This document shows positions 25,914 through 34,042 of a DNA stretch of 38,741 nt, piece after piece. How positions within the stretch are numbered: the first letter of the stretch is position 1; each line of letters opens with the position of its first letter. The notes under the pieces were generated by a model. The model made no database searches. It was not told the DNA's origin and saw nothing but the letters and a program-made list of their open reading frames with translations. The stretch covers positions 1 through 38,741 of the forward strand of contig JAGWUI010000024.1 of assembly GCA_028868515.1 (NCBI GenBank). Direction: 5' to 3'. The translations under genes were made by a program, and so were the position numbers. This DNA is from Gammaproteobacteria bacterium. GTDB lineage: Bacteria; Pseudomonadota; Gammaproteobacteria; Pseudomonadales; Moraxellaceae.

Positions 25914-28900
25914 AAATCCTAAAGTTGCGACTAGAAAACCTCAATTCACTCAAAGGGACATGGGAAGTCGACTTTACTCAACATCCATTTAAAGATAATG
26001 GTTTATTTGCCATCACGGGGCAAACAGGTGCAGGAAAATCCACCTTGCTCGATGCTATTTGTCTAGCCCTATACCATGAAACACCGCGCCTCAAAACGAT
26101 TTCAGCCTCAACCAATCAAATTATGACTCGCCATACGTCGAGCTGTCTTGCCGAAGTCGAGTTCGAAGTCAAAGGACAAACCTATCGCGCGTTCTGGAGT
26201 CAGCGCCGATCACGCGATAAAGCTGACGGTGCATTACAAGCCCCTAAAGTAGAATTAGCAGATGGAAATGGTGACATTCTTGCCAGCCAAACCAACGACA
26301 AATTAAAACAAATAGAAGAAATCACTGGACTAGATTTCGCACGATTCACTAAATCTATGATGCTCGCGCAAGGTGGTTTTGCTGCTTTTCTCAATGCCAA
26401 TGCCAATGAACGCGCAGAACTTTTAGAGGAACTCACAGGGACGGAAATTTATGGGCAAATTTCTGAGTATGTGTTCAATCAAGTCCGAGATGACAAGCAA
26501 GCCTTAGCCCAATTGCAAGCTCAGGCATCAGGCATGGCATTGTTGAGTGAGGAACAGCGCTCCGTCAAATTACAGGACATTACTGCGCTCAAATCGCAAG
26601 CAGAACACACGCAAAATGCTCTCAATATTGCGCAACAGCACAGACAATGGCGACGTGATTTAGCACAATCTGAACAAGATAAAATTACAGCCGAAGCAGC
26701 ACTGCAAAATGCCAACCATACCCTTAATCAAGCCACACCTGATCTAAAGCGGCTGGCAAACAGCCTCCCTGCCGAAGCGATTAAACCTCTGTTTCAGGAA
26801 TGGCAAAGATCAGAAACACTCTGCACAACTACCCAAACAGCACTTCAAACAGTACAACAAGATTTAGAGACGATAAGGCAGCAGTCGATCACCCGTCATT
26901 GGCAAGCACATCAAATCTCTGCACACATTGTGCAGGTGAACCAATTACAACTGACAAAGCTCTTAAATGACCAACAGCAACAAAACAACTGGTGTGAAAA
27001 ACACAATCATTATGCACAGCTTGGAGAACTATTGGGGATATGGCGTGGAAGGTTTGAACAGCAGACCAGACTCGAATCAGATCTCCAATCGCAGAATAAA
27101 ACCATCGCTCAATTAAACGAGGAAATTCGTCAGTTGGATCATCAGATTATCCAACAGAATAAAAAATATCATGCTGCAAAAACTGCTGAAGGACAGACAA
27201 ACGAAGCGGTCAATGTGGCTACACTTCAGCTCAATACGCTTGTAGCAGGACAAACCTTACCGACACTGCGCGATCAATGGCAAACATCTCAACAACATCT
27301 GCAAACGCTGAAAGATCTTGTGATTCATGCAACAAAGCTCAAAACGCTTTCATTGCAGCAAGTGACTGATCAAAGTAACTTCACGCAGATTGCAAATAAA
27401 ATCACCGAACAAGATCAGTTCCTCACTCAACTGCGCGCGCAATACAAACAAGTCGATGAACAGGTCAATGACAAGAAAAAGCTACTCGAACAAGAACAAC
27501 GAATTCGAAGTTTGGATGATCAGCGCGCATTGTTACAGGCAGGAGACGCCTGCCCAATCTGTGGATCAACCGACCACCCTGCCATCAAGGCATATCAAGC
27601 GCTTGATCTCTCTGCAACTCAAAAAGCATTAGCAGCCAAAGAAACTGAACTGATTGCATTAAGAGAAAAAGGACAACAGGAAAGAATTGAACTTGAGAAG
27701 TTAAAAAAAGATCAAGAACAACTCAATCAATCCATGTCAACGTCAAAACAGGAATATGAAAGCGTTTTGCAAGCGTGGCAAAGTATTGCCCTATCTCTCA
27801 AGCTCACCTCAGATGCATGGCAAACCCCTGATGTACTACAAAACCAACATGAAGCCGCATTAAAAGATCATGAGCGTCTTAGCAATACACTAAAAATCGC
27901 TGAAAAAGCTGAAAGCACACTTGAGCAAGCCAAACACGCTGCACATCAACAAACCTTACTCAGTCAAACAGAACAAAATCAGTTAAATCTGCTACATCAA
28001 GCTCAGAAGAATAGCAGCGACAATCTGACCTCATGGCAAACACGACTAGCAGAAACAGGACATTTACAAACATCACTGAATCAACAAATCGTCACCGAAA
28101 TTACCAAAGCGGGTTTTACTGTTCCGACTGAATCAGCCTCTTGGCTACTAGAACAAGAACAAGCATGGAAAAAATGGCAACAAATTCAGCAAGACTTGCA
28201 ACGTATTTCTACAGAAATTGCTCGTCAACAAACTGTTCTTCATAGTCAGATTCAACAAGCACAAGAATGGCAAGGTCGTTGGCAAAAATTGGGAGAAGCC
28301 GATCTCACCCCCTATCATTCCGATGGCAATGTCAGCAACACGAGCGACACGTTAAAGGATTGCATCTCTGCAATTGAGAATCTGACAACCCAGCAATCAC
28401 AATTAGCAGGTCAGTATCAACAACTACAATCAGACTTGAAGGCACAGCAAAATCATTTTATAGATGCTGAAAATGCTTGGAATAGTGCACTGACAAGCAG
28501 TGTATTTTCTGATTTAGCGGCATTTCAATCTGCGCTCATCTCCGACGAAGATCGAAACCATCTCACTCAATTAAAAGAGCAACTTCATCAAGCAGTGACA
28601 CTTGCCACAGCAGCGCAGCAAGCCACTACTGAGAAATATGCACAGCAACAACAACGCTCGCTCACCCCACTTACTTTGACTGAACTCGAACTACAAATCG
28701 AAGAACTGGATGAGAAACGTCAAGAAGTCTCTCGCCAATTAGGCTCGCTTCAAACCCAGTTATCAGACGATGACCAGCGTAAAGGCAATCAGCAAGCCTT
28801 ACTGCTACAGATCACGCAACAAACTGCTGAAATTGAGATCTGGGATCGACTGAACGGTCTCATCGGCTCTGCAAAAGGCGACAAATACCGCAAATTTGCG

Positions 28901-29347
28901 CAAGGCTTAACACTCGATCATTTAATGCATCTTGCAAATCGCCATCTTGCTCGACTAGATGGCCGCTACCAACTTCAGCGCAAAACCACAGGTGAGCTTG
29001 ACCTTGAAATCATCGACACTTGGCAAGGCGATGTTGCTCGCGATACACGCACTTTATCTGGTGGAGAAAGTTTTCTCGTTAGCTTAGCGCTGGCATTAGC
29101 ATTATCAGATTTAGTGAGCCATAAAACATCCATTGACTCACTGTTCTTAGATGAAGGATTTGGAACACTAGATGGAGAAACCCTTGAAACTGCACTCAGC
29201 GCCCTAGACGCAATTAATGCTAGCGGCAAAATGATTGGTGTCATTAGTCATGTGGAAGGACTCAAGGAAAGGATTAATGTTCAAATCAAAGTTAGTAAAT
29301 CAGCAGGTCTTGGCGTATCCACTTTGCAAATCGTAAACAACGCATAA
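25910..29347 (+). CDS. sbcC: Exonuclease subunit SbcC (Rad50-type SMC ATPase)
   Basis: 1145 aa, somewhat longer than E. coli SbcC. The N-terminal half-ATPase has Walker A GQTGAGKST (37-45). Two long Gln-rich coiled-coil arms flank the zinc hook CPICGSTDHP near residue 547. The C-terminal half has the signature LSGGESFLVSLALALALSDL (about 1047) and Walker B SLFLDEGFGTLD (about 1077). It pairs with the overlapping sbcD. The ISL3 transposon is inserted only 135 bp after its stop codon and leaves the gene intact. Confidence 0.96.
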   Translation: MKILKLRLENLNSLKGTWEVDFTQHPFKDNGLFAITGQTGAGKSTLLDAICLALYHETPRLKTISASTNQIMTRHTSSCLAEVEFEVKGQTYRAFWSQRRSRDKADGALQAPKVELADGNGDILASQTNDKLKQIEEITGLDFARFTKSMMLAQGGFAAFLNANANERAELLEELTGTEIYGQISEYVFNQVRDDKQALAQLQAQASGMALLSEEQRSVKLQDITALKSQAEHTQNALNIAQQHRQWRRDLAQSEQDKITAEAALQNANHTLNQATPDLKRLANSLPAEAIKPLFQEWQRSETLCTTTQTALQTVQQDLETIRQQSITRHWQAHQISAHIVQVNQLQLTKLLNDQQQQNNWCEKHNHYAQLGELLGIWRGRFEQQTRLESDLQSQNKTIAQLNEEIRQLDHQIIQQNKKYHAAKTAEGQTNEAVNVATLQLNTLVAGQTLPTLRDQWQTSQQHLQTLKDLVIHATKLKTLSLQQVTDQSNFTQIANKITEQDQFLTQLRAQYKQVDEQVNDKKKLLEQEQRIRSLDDQRALLQAGDACPICGSTDHPAIKAYQALDLSATQKALAAKETELIALREKGQQERIELEKLKKDQEQLNQSMSTSKQEYESVLQAWQSIALSLKLTSDAWQTPDVLQNQHEAALKDHERLSNTLKIAEKAESTLEQAKHAAHQQTLLSQTEQNQLNLLHQAQKNSSDNLTSWQTRLAETGHLQTSLNQQIVTEITKAGFTVPTESASWLLEQEQAWKKWQQIQQDLQRISTEIARQQTVLHSQIQQAQEWQGRWQKLGEADLTPYHSDGNVSNTSDTLKDCISAIENLTTQQSQLAGQYQQLQSDLKAQQNHFIDAENAWNSALTSSVFSDLAAFQSALISDEDRNHLTQLKEQLHQAVTLATAAQQATTEKYAQQQQRSLTPLTLTELELQIEELDEKRQEVSRQLGSLQTQLSDDDQRKGNQQALLLQITQQTAEIEIWDRLNGLIGSAKGDKYRKFAQGLTLDHLMHLANRHLARLDGRYQLQRKTTGELDLEIIDTWQGDVARDTRTLSGGESFLVSLALALALSDLVSHKTSIDSLFLDEGFGTLDGETLETALSALDAINASGKMIGVISHVEGLKERINVQIKVSKSAGLGVSTLQIVNNA

Positions 29348-29398
29348 AATATTAATTCGTCATTCTTATCGTGATGTAAATACTTGTTTTTATGAGTT

Positions 29399-29427
29399 AG
29401 CATTAAAAATACAAAAACTTTAATGCT
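29399..29427. other. Hairpin downstream of sbcC
   Basis: AGCATTAAA pairs perfectly with TTTAATGCT around an 11-nt A-rich loop, about 50 bp after the sbcC stop. Without a T-run it is at best a weak terminator. It lies in the 135-bp host stretch before the transposon's left target duplication. Confidence 0.4.
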
Positions 29428-29474
29428 GATTTCATCGTTGAACTGAACGATTGCAATTACGTTGTTCATCCATG

Positions 29475-29482
29475 ATTTTTTT
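29475..29482. repeat. Left 8-bp target-site duplication
   Basis: ATTTTTTT directly abuts the left inverted repeat. The identical octamer abuts the right inverted repeat at 38650-38657. Eight base pairs is the duplication size known for ISL3-family transposition, and AT-rich targets are usual. Confidence 0.85.
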
Positions 29483-29505
29483 GGTTATTTGCATTCTAAG
29501 GTTGG
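29483..29505 (+). repeat. Left terminal inverted repeat (IRL)
   Basis: The 23-mer begins GGTTATTTGCATTCT and ends AAGGTTGG. It matches the reverse complement of 38627-38649 except for one A/G difference. The TTTGCATTCT core and GG start are typical of ISL3-family ends. Confidence 0.92.
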
Positions 29506-29552
29506 TTTTCTTGAGCTAACAGAACAAACTCAAATATTAGTTTAACCCGTAT

Positions 29553-29617
29553 TTTGCATTCTGAGGTTGCAATCTTGCACAAGATATACTACTGTACTTT
29601 GCAATACAGGGTTGGAA
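29553..29617 (+). repeat. Two internal IR-like repeats before hsdM
   Basis: TTTGCATTCTGAGGTTGC (29553-29570) and TTTGCAATACAGGGTTGGAA (29598-29617) repeat the terminal core in direct orientation, 65 and 110 bp inside it. The second runs into the hsdM ribosome-binding region (TTGGAA, then ATG at 29624). A -10-like TATACT at 29585-29590 lies between them. They are likely extra transposase-binding sites at the left end and could let transposase control the hsd promoter. Confidence 0.65.
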
Positions 29618-29623
29618 TTAATC

Positions 29624-31636
29624 ATGGCAGATGCAACGATAAACAACATAGAATCCACATTAGCCAACTTCATTTGGAAAAATGCAGATGATCTTTGGGG
29701 GCATTTTGGTCATACTGACTTTGGTAAGATTATTTTGCCCTTTACGGTTTTAAGACGTTTGGAATGTGTTTTAGAAGAAAACAAAGAACAAGTTCGCAGC
29801 ACTTACAGCAACATGAAAGACCAAGGTTTAGCCCTTGATGATATTTTAAAGACAGTCAGTGCTTATCCTTTCTACAACACCTCCACCTATGATTTATCCA
29901 ATCTGGGCGGCACAAAAACCAAAGCAAATCTCGAAGATTACATATCGCAATTTTCCGACAATGCTCGTGTTATTTTTGAGCAATTTGATTTTGCCAATAC
30001 CATTAACAAATTAGCTAAAGCTAATATTCTCCATAAAATCTGCCAAAACTTTGCTGCAATAGATTTGCATCCTAATGTGGTGCCTGATCGCACCATGAGT
30101 AATGTCTATGAGCATCTCATCAGACGATTTGGTGCTGAAGTTAATGAGGGCGCGGAAGACTTCATGACGCCACGCGATGTGGTGCATCTAGCAGCTACGT
30201 TGTTGTTAGAACCTGATAATGCGTTGTTTGAACAGAAAAACGGATTAATTCGCACTATTTACGACCAAACTTGTGGGACGGGCGGTTTTTTAACCGACAT
30301 GATGAATTACATTGATACGTTTAGAGATCGTTATAAGGTCGCGCCCGTATTGGTGCCTTATGGTCAAGAATTACAGCCAGAAACCCATGCCGTATGCTTG
30401 GGTAGTATGCTGCTTAAACGTCTCGAAACCGACCCTAGCCGTGATTTATCGCAAAATATCAAACTGGGCAGTACGTTGAGCCAAGATGCGTTTGGTTCAA
30501 TGCGTTTTCATTATCAATGTAGTAATCCACCGTTTGGTAAACCGTGGGCAAATGATGCTAAATCGGTTCAAACCGAGCAATCTGAAAAGGGCTTCTCTGG
30601 TCGATTTGGCGCGGGTTTACCCAAGAGTAGTGATGGTTCGATGCTGTTTCTACAAAATCTTATCTCTAAGCTGGAAAGTCCTGAAAACGGCGGTGGACGT
30701 GGTGCAATTGTTTTGTCTGGCTCGCCGTTATTCAATGGTGGAGCGGGTTCTGGTGAATCGGAAATCAGGCGCTGGATTTTAGAGAATGATTATCTGGAGG
30801 CGATTGTTGCCTTGCCGACGGATATATTTTTTAGAACAGGCATTGGTACTTATATCTGGATCGTGTCCAATCGTAAGCCTGCCCACCGTCAGCACAAAGT
30901 ACAACTGATTGATGCTACAGGCATGGGCGCGTCCATGCGTAAAAATGAGGGTAACAAGCGTAAGTTTATTAACGAAGAAGGCATCGCAGAGATTACGCGT
31001 ATTTATACAGCGTTTGAGGCGAGCGCAGTCAGCAAGATTTTTGACTATACTGATTTTGGTTATCGGCGGGTCAAGGTGCTGCGCCCTTTACGGTTGAATA
31101 TGGTATTTGATGCAGATAAGCATCGTTTGTTGAGTGAAAGCAAAGAGTATCAAAAACTGGATGCTTTAAAAGCAAAAGCTTTAGATGATTATATCCTTTC
31201 TTTTTATGGGCAGACTTTTGCATTTTCATGGGTGGATAGCCACTTTTTAGCTAAATTTCCTAAAGAGGTAGGTAAGGTATCCAAAGGGTTGATGAATGCG
31301 TTGATGAGTTTCTTTGGGGTTAAGAATCCAGAGGGCGAAATCGTCACTTTAGATGATAAAGTCGTTGCCGACAGCGATCTCACTGATTATGAAAACATTC
31401 CACTTCATCAAGACATTCACGCATATATGGCAAAAGAGGTGCTACCCCATGCTCATGATGCGTATGTAGATCAAAGCCAGACTGACGATAAAGATGGGCA
31501 AGTTGGGGTTGTAGGTTATGAGCTGAATTTTAATCGCTATTTTTATGTGTTTGAGCAGCCGCGCCACCCGAATGAAATTTTAGCTGAGATCCAAACACTT
31601 TCAGCCGAAGTCGCTCAGTTACTTGGAGAGATTTAA
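29624..31636 (+). CDS. hsdM: Type I restriction-modification methyltransferase HsdM
   Basis: 670 aa from MADATINNIE, 8 nt after GGA; the frame is open to a TTG at 29567, but that would read through the inverted-repeat region. The N-terminal HsdM helical domain contains NADDLWGHFGHTDFGKIILP. The N6-adenine methyltransferase domain has motif I TCGTGGFL (216-223) and motif IV NPPF (301-304). The C-terminal part, after about residue 500, is long and charged. With HsdS it methylates the recognition site; with HsdR it forms the restriction complex. hsdS starts 2 bp after its stop. Confidence 0.96.
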   Translation: MADATINNIESTLANFIWKNADDLWGHFGHTDFGKIILPFTVLRRLECVLEENKEQVRSTYSNMKDQGLALDDILKTVSAYPFYNTSTYDLSNLGGTKTKANLEDYISQFSDNARVIFEQFDFANTINKLAKANILHKICQNFAAIDLHPNVVPDRTMSNVYEHLIRRFGAEVNEGAEDFMTPRDVVHLAATLLLEPDNALFEQKNGLIRTIYDQTCGTGGFLTDMMNYIDTFRDRYKVAPVLVPYGQELQPETHAVCLGSMLLKRLETDPSRDLSQNIKLGSTLSQDAFGSMRFHYQCSNPPFGKPWANDAKSVQTEQSEKGFSGRFGAGLPKSSDGSMLFLQNLISKLESPENGGGRGAIVLSGSPLFNGGAGSGESEIRRWILENDYLEAIVALPTDIFFRTGIGTYIWIVSNRKPAHRQHKVQLIDATGMGASMRKNEGNKRKFINEEGIAEITRIYTAFEASAVSKIFDYTDFGYRRVKVLRPLRLNMVFDADKHRLLSESKEYQKLDALKAKALDDYILSFYGQTFAFSWVDSHFLAKFPKEVGKVSKGLMNALMSFFGVKNPEGEIVTLDDKVVADSDLTDYENIPLHQDIHAYMAKEVLPHAHDAYVDQSQTDDKDGQVGVVGYELNFNRYFYVFEQPRHPNEILAEIQTLSAEVAQLLGEI

Positions 31637-31638
31637 TC

Positions 31639-32919
31639 ATGCAGTTTAAATCTTATCCAAGTTATCAGAATTGCGGTATGGAGTGGTTAGGGAATGTGCC
31701 TAGTCATTGGGAAGTAAACCGATTAAAGAAATATTTAGCGGAAAGAAATGAAAAAAATTTTCCAATTAAATCGACAAATTTATTGTCAGTAACCATGTAT
31801 CAGGGAGTAATCCCGTTGTCTGAAAAACAAGGAGCTGGAGGTAATAAACCTAAAGAAAATTTAGAAAATTATAAAGTTTCATATCCTAATGACATTGTAC
31901 TTAATAGTATGAATGTGATTGTTGGATCTGTTGGCTTAAATAATTATACAGGTCTCATAAGTCCTGCTTACTATGCTTTATATAACAAAAATAAATCGAA
32001 TAATATCCACTTTTTCAACTTTATATTCCAAGATCCATTTTTCCAAAAAGGTCTTTTTGGGTTGGGCAATGGAATTATGTATAAAGAGTCGGAAGAATCA
32101 GGAAAGCTGAATACTATTCGATTAAAAATTCCAATGGAGAAACTAAACCAAGTAATTCTCCCATGCCCTCATGAAAAAGAACAAGCTGCCATCGTCACAT
32201 TCCTCGACCAAGAAACCACCAAAATTGACCTACTCATCAACAAGCAAAAAAAACTGATTGAGTTACTGGAAGATCATCGTAAGTCGATTATTTCTCATAC
32301 AGTGACCAAAGGCTTAGACCCGAATGCACTGATGAAAGATAGCGGTGTGGAATGGTTGGGGGAAGTGCCTGCTGGTTGGAGAATTGGTCGCTTAAAAAAT
32401 CTAGTCAGCATTAATAATGGTTCTGATTATAAAGACTTTGAGGTAGTGCAATCTGAAAACGCATATCCTGTATATGGTTCAGGCGGCGTATTCACCTACT
32501 CATCCAAATATATTTACGATAAAGAATCTGTACTGTTAGGGCGTAAAGGAACAATAGATAAACCTCTTTATGTTACAAGCCCGTTTTGGGCTGTTGATAC
32601 GATGTTTTATTCGCAAATAAAAAAGGGGGCCTATGGCAAGTTTGTCTATTATCAAGCTCTAGGATTTCCATTTGATAGATATTCAAGTAATACTGCATTA
32701 CCAAGTATGACTCAAACAGATTTACTAAATTTAGCTGTCACAATTCCACCAATATTAGAGCAAATAGAAATAACCAAATTTTTAGATAAAGAAAATCTTA
32801 AATTTGACACCCTTATCACCAAACAAAACCAACTCATTGACAAACTCAAAGAATATCGCGCCTCCATCATCTCCCATGCTGTCACAGGCAAAATTGACGT
32901 GCGGGGGCTGGTAGCATGA
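31639..32919 (+). CDS. hsdS: Type I specificity subunit HsdS
   Basis: 426 aa in two pseudo-repeats. Each begins with a MEWLGNVPSHW or VEWLGEVPAGW block followed by a target-recognition domain (about 10-180 and 235-375). Each repeat ends in a conserved helix (IVTFLDQETTKIDLLINKQ; EITKFLDKENLKFDTLITKQ) that sets the spacing between half-sites and binds HsdM. Both TRDs are complete. The TRD DNA is visibly more AT-rich than the flanking conserved blocks, as expected for exchangeable TRDs. The recognised DNA sequence cannot be deduced. Confidence 0.95.
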   Translation: MQFKSYPSYQNCGMEWLGNVPSHWEVNRLKKYLAERNEKNFPIKSTNLLSVTMYQGVIPLSEKQGAGGNKPKENLENYKVSYPNDIVLNSMNVIVGSVGLNNYTGLISPAYYALYNKNKSNNIHFFNFIFQDPFFQKGLFGLGNGIMYKESEESGKLNTIRLKIPMEKLNQVILPCPHEKEQAAIVTFLDQETTKIDLLINKQKKLIELLEDHRKSIISHTVTKGLDPNALMKDSGVEWLGEVPAGWRIGRLKNLVSINNGSDYKDFEVVQSENAYPVYGSGGVFTYSSKYIYDKESVLLGRKGTIDKPLYVTSPFWAVDTMFYSQIKKGAYGKFVYYQALGFPFDRYSSNTALPSMTQTDLLNLAVTIPPILEQIEITKFLDKENLKFDTLITKQNQLIDKLKEYRASIISHAVTGKIDVRGLVA

Positions 32920-33004
32920 AGTTGTGCAACCCAAAAAGTAAAAATTATTTTTACATTTTAAATTTGAATATTTGGCAAAATCGTAGCATCATACGCTCAA
33001 CAAC

Positions 33005-33048
33005 ACCCGCCAAGGCTAGATGCGTCAGCATTCCTCAAACTGGCGGGT
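33005..33048. other. Inverted repeat between hsdS and abi
   Basis: ACCCGCCA (33005-33012) pairs perfectly with TGGCGGGT (33041-33048) around a 28-nt loop in the 189-bp gap after hsdS. There is no T-tract directly after it. It may be an attenuator that separates the modification genes from the abi and restriction genes, or a site for an internal promoter. Confidence 0.4.
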
Positions 33049-33108
33049 TACTTGTTTCTGGGGCATGCAAAATAAACTATCTGATTGACTTGATAGGATG
33101 ATACCAGC

Positions 33109-34020
33109 ATGACAACCTTTCAGAAGCCAGCAAAAACCTTTATAGAACAAGTCAATATTCTTAAATATCGCGGCATGCTCATTGCCGATGAGCAAGCAGC
33201 AGCATTTTATCTCGGACAAATCAATTATTACCGCCTTGGCGCATATTGGCTACCTTTTGAAAAAGATCACGCCACGCACACCTTCAAGGCAGGCACCACT
33301 TTTGAACAAGTTTTAGACCTCTATGTCTTTGATCGTGAGTTGCGACTACTCGTTCTGGACGCCATAGAGCGTATCGAAGTCACTCTTCGCACACGTTTGG
33401 CATACGAACTTGCCCATCGTCACGATTGCCATGCTTATATGAAGCCTACAATCTTTAAGAACTTTAAGGCATGGGCACAGCTTGTTGCCTCATTGATTGG
33501 CGAAATTGATCGGGCGGATGAGGTCTTTATCGATCATTATAAAAAGACCTATTCTCAGCCTGAATTACCGCCGATCTGGTCTGTTTCTGAAGTCATGAGC
33601 TTTGGTCAACTGTCCAAATGGTATCAACAGCTTGCACCCATGCCAACGCGCCGTGCGATTGCCAACCATTTTGATTGTGACCAGCAACAGTTTGAAGGAC
33701 TGATTCAGCACTTTGTCTATGTCCGCAACCTCTGCGCCCATCATTCACGCCTGTGGAATCGCAAATTCACGAAAACCATTGCCAAACCAAAAACCAAACC
33801 TCAAGGTTTGGCGAACCAAGGTAACTTTGATCAAACCAATGACTCAGATAGAAAAATCTATAATACATTAGTTTTTATTGTGTATTTCATGGACAAGATC
33901 GCACCTCACCATTCATGGCGCACCCGCTTGTTAAACCTGCTAGAACGCCATCCCAACATTTCCAAGACAGCAATGGGGTTTCCAGCCAACTGGCAGTCAT
34001 TTGCTATTTGGCAACGATAA
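33109..34020 (+). CDS. Abi-family (AbiD/AbiF-type) HEPN protein
   Basis: 303 aa, matching the Abi_2 family: PAKTFIEQVNILKYRGMLIA, then AAFYLGQINYYRLGAYWLPF and LYVFDRELRLLVLDAIERIE. The HEPN ribonuclease motif Rx4H is intact (R206-N-L-C-A-H211, in FVYVRNLCAHHSRLWNR). Such proteins are thought to cause abortive infection through RNA cleavage. It is inserted between hsdS and hsdR, a position in which anti-phage genes are often found within type I loci. It probably backs up or monitors restriction; no antitoxin-like partner is seen. Confidence 0.88.
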   Translation: MTTFQKPAKTFIEQVNILKYRGMLIADEQAAAFYLGQINYYRLGAYWLPFEKDHATHTFKAGTTFEQVLDLYVFDRELRLLVLDAIERIEVTLRTRLAYELAHRHDCHAYMKPTIFKNFKAWAQLVASLIGEIDRADEVFIDHYKKTYSQPELPPIWSVSEVMSFGQLSKWYQQLAPMPTRRAIANHFDCDQQQFEGLIQHFVYVRNLCAHHSRLWNRKFTKTIAKPKTKPQGLANQGNFDQTNDSDRKIYNTLVFIVYFMDKIAPHHSWRTRLLNLLERHPNISKTAMGFPANWQSFAIWQR

Positions 34021-34042
34021 TAAATCACAAGGAATTGAAACA

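Noticed and set aside
29567-29623. TTG start extending HsdM by 19 residues
   Set aside because: The extension runs through the IR-like repeats and has no ribosome-binding site; MADATINNIE has one.
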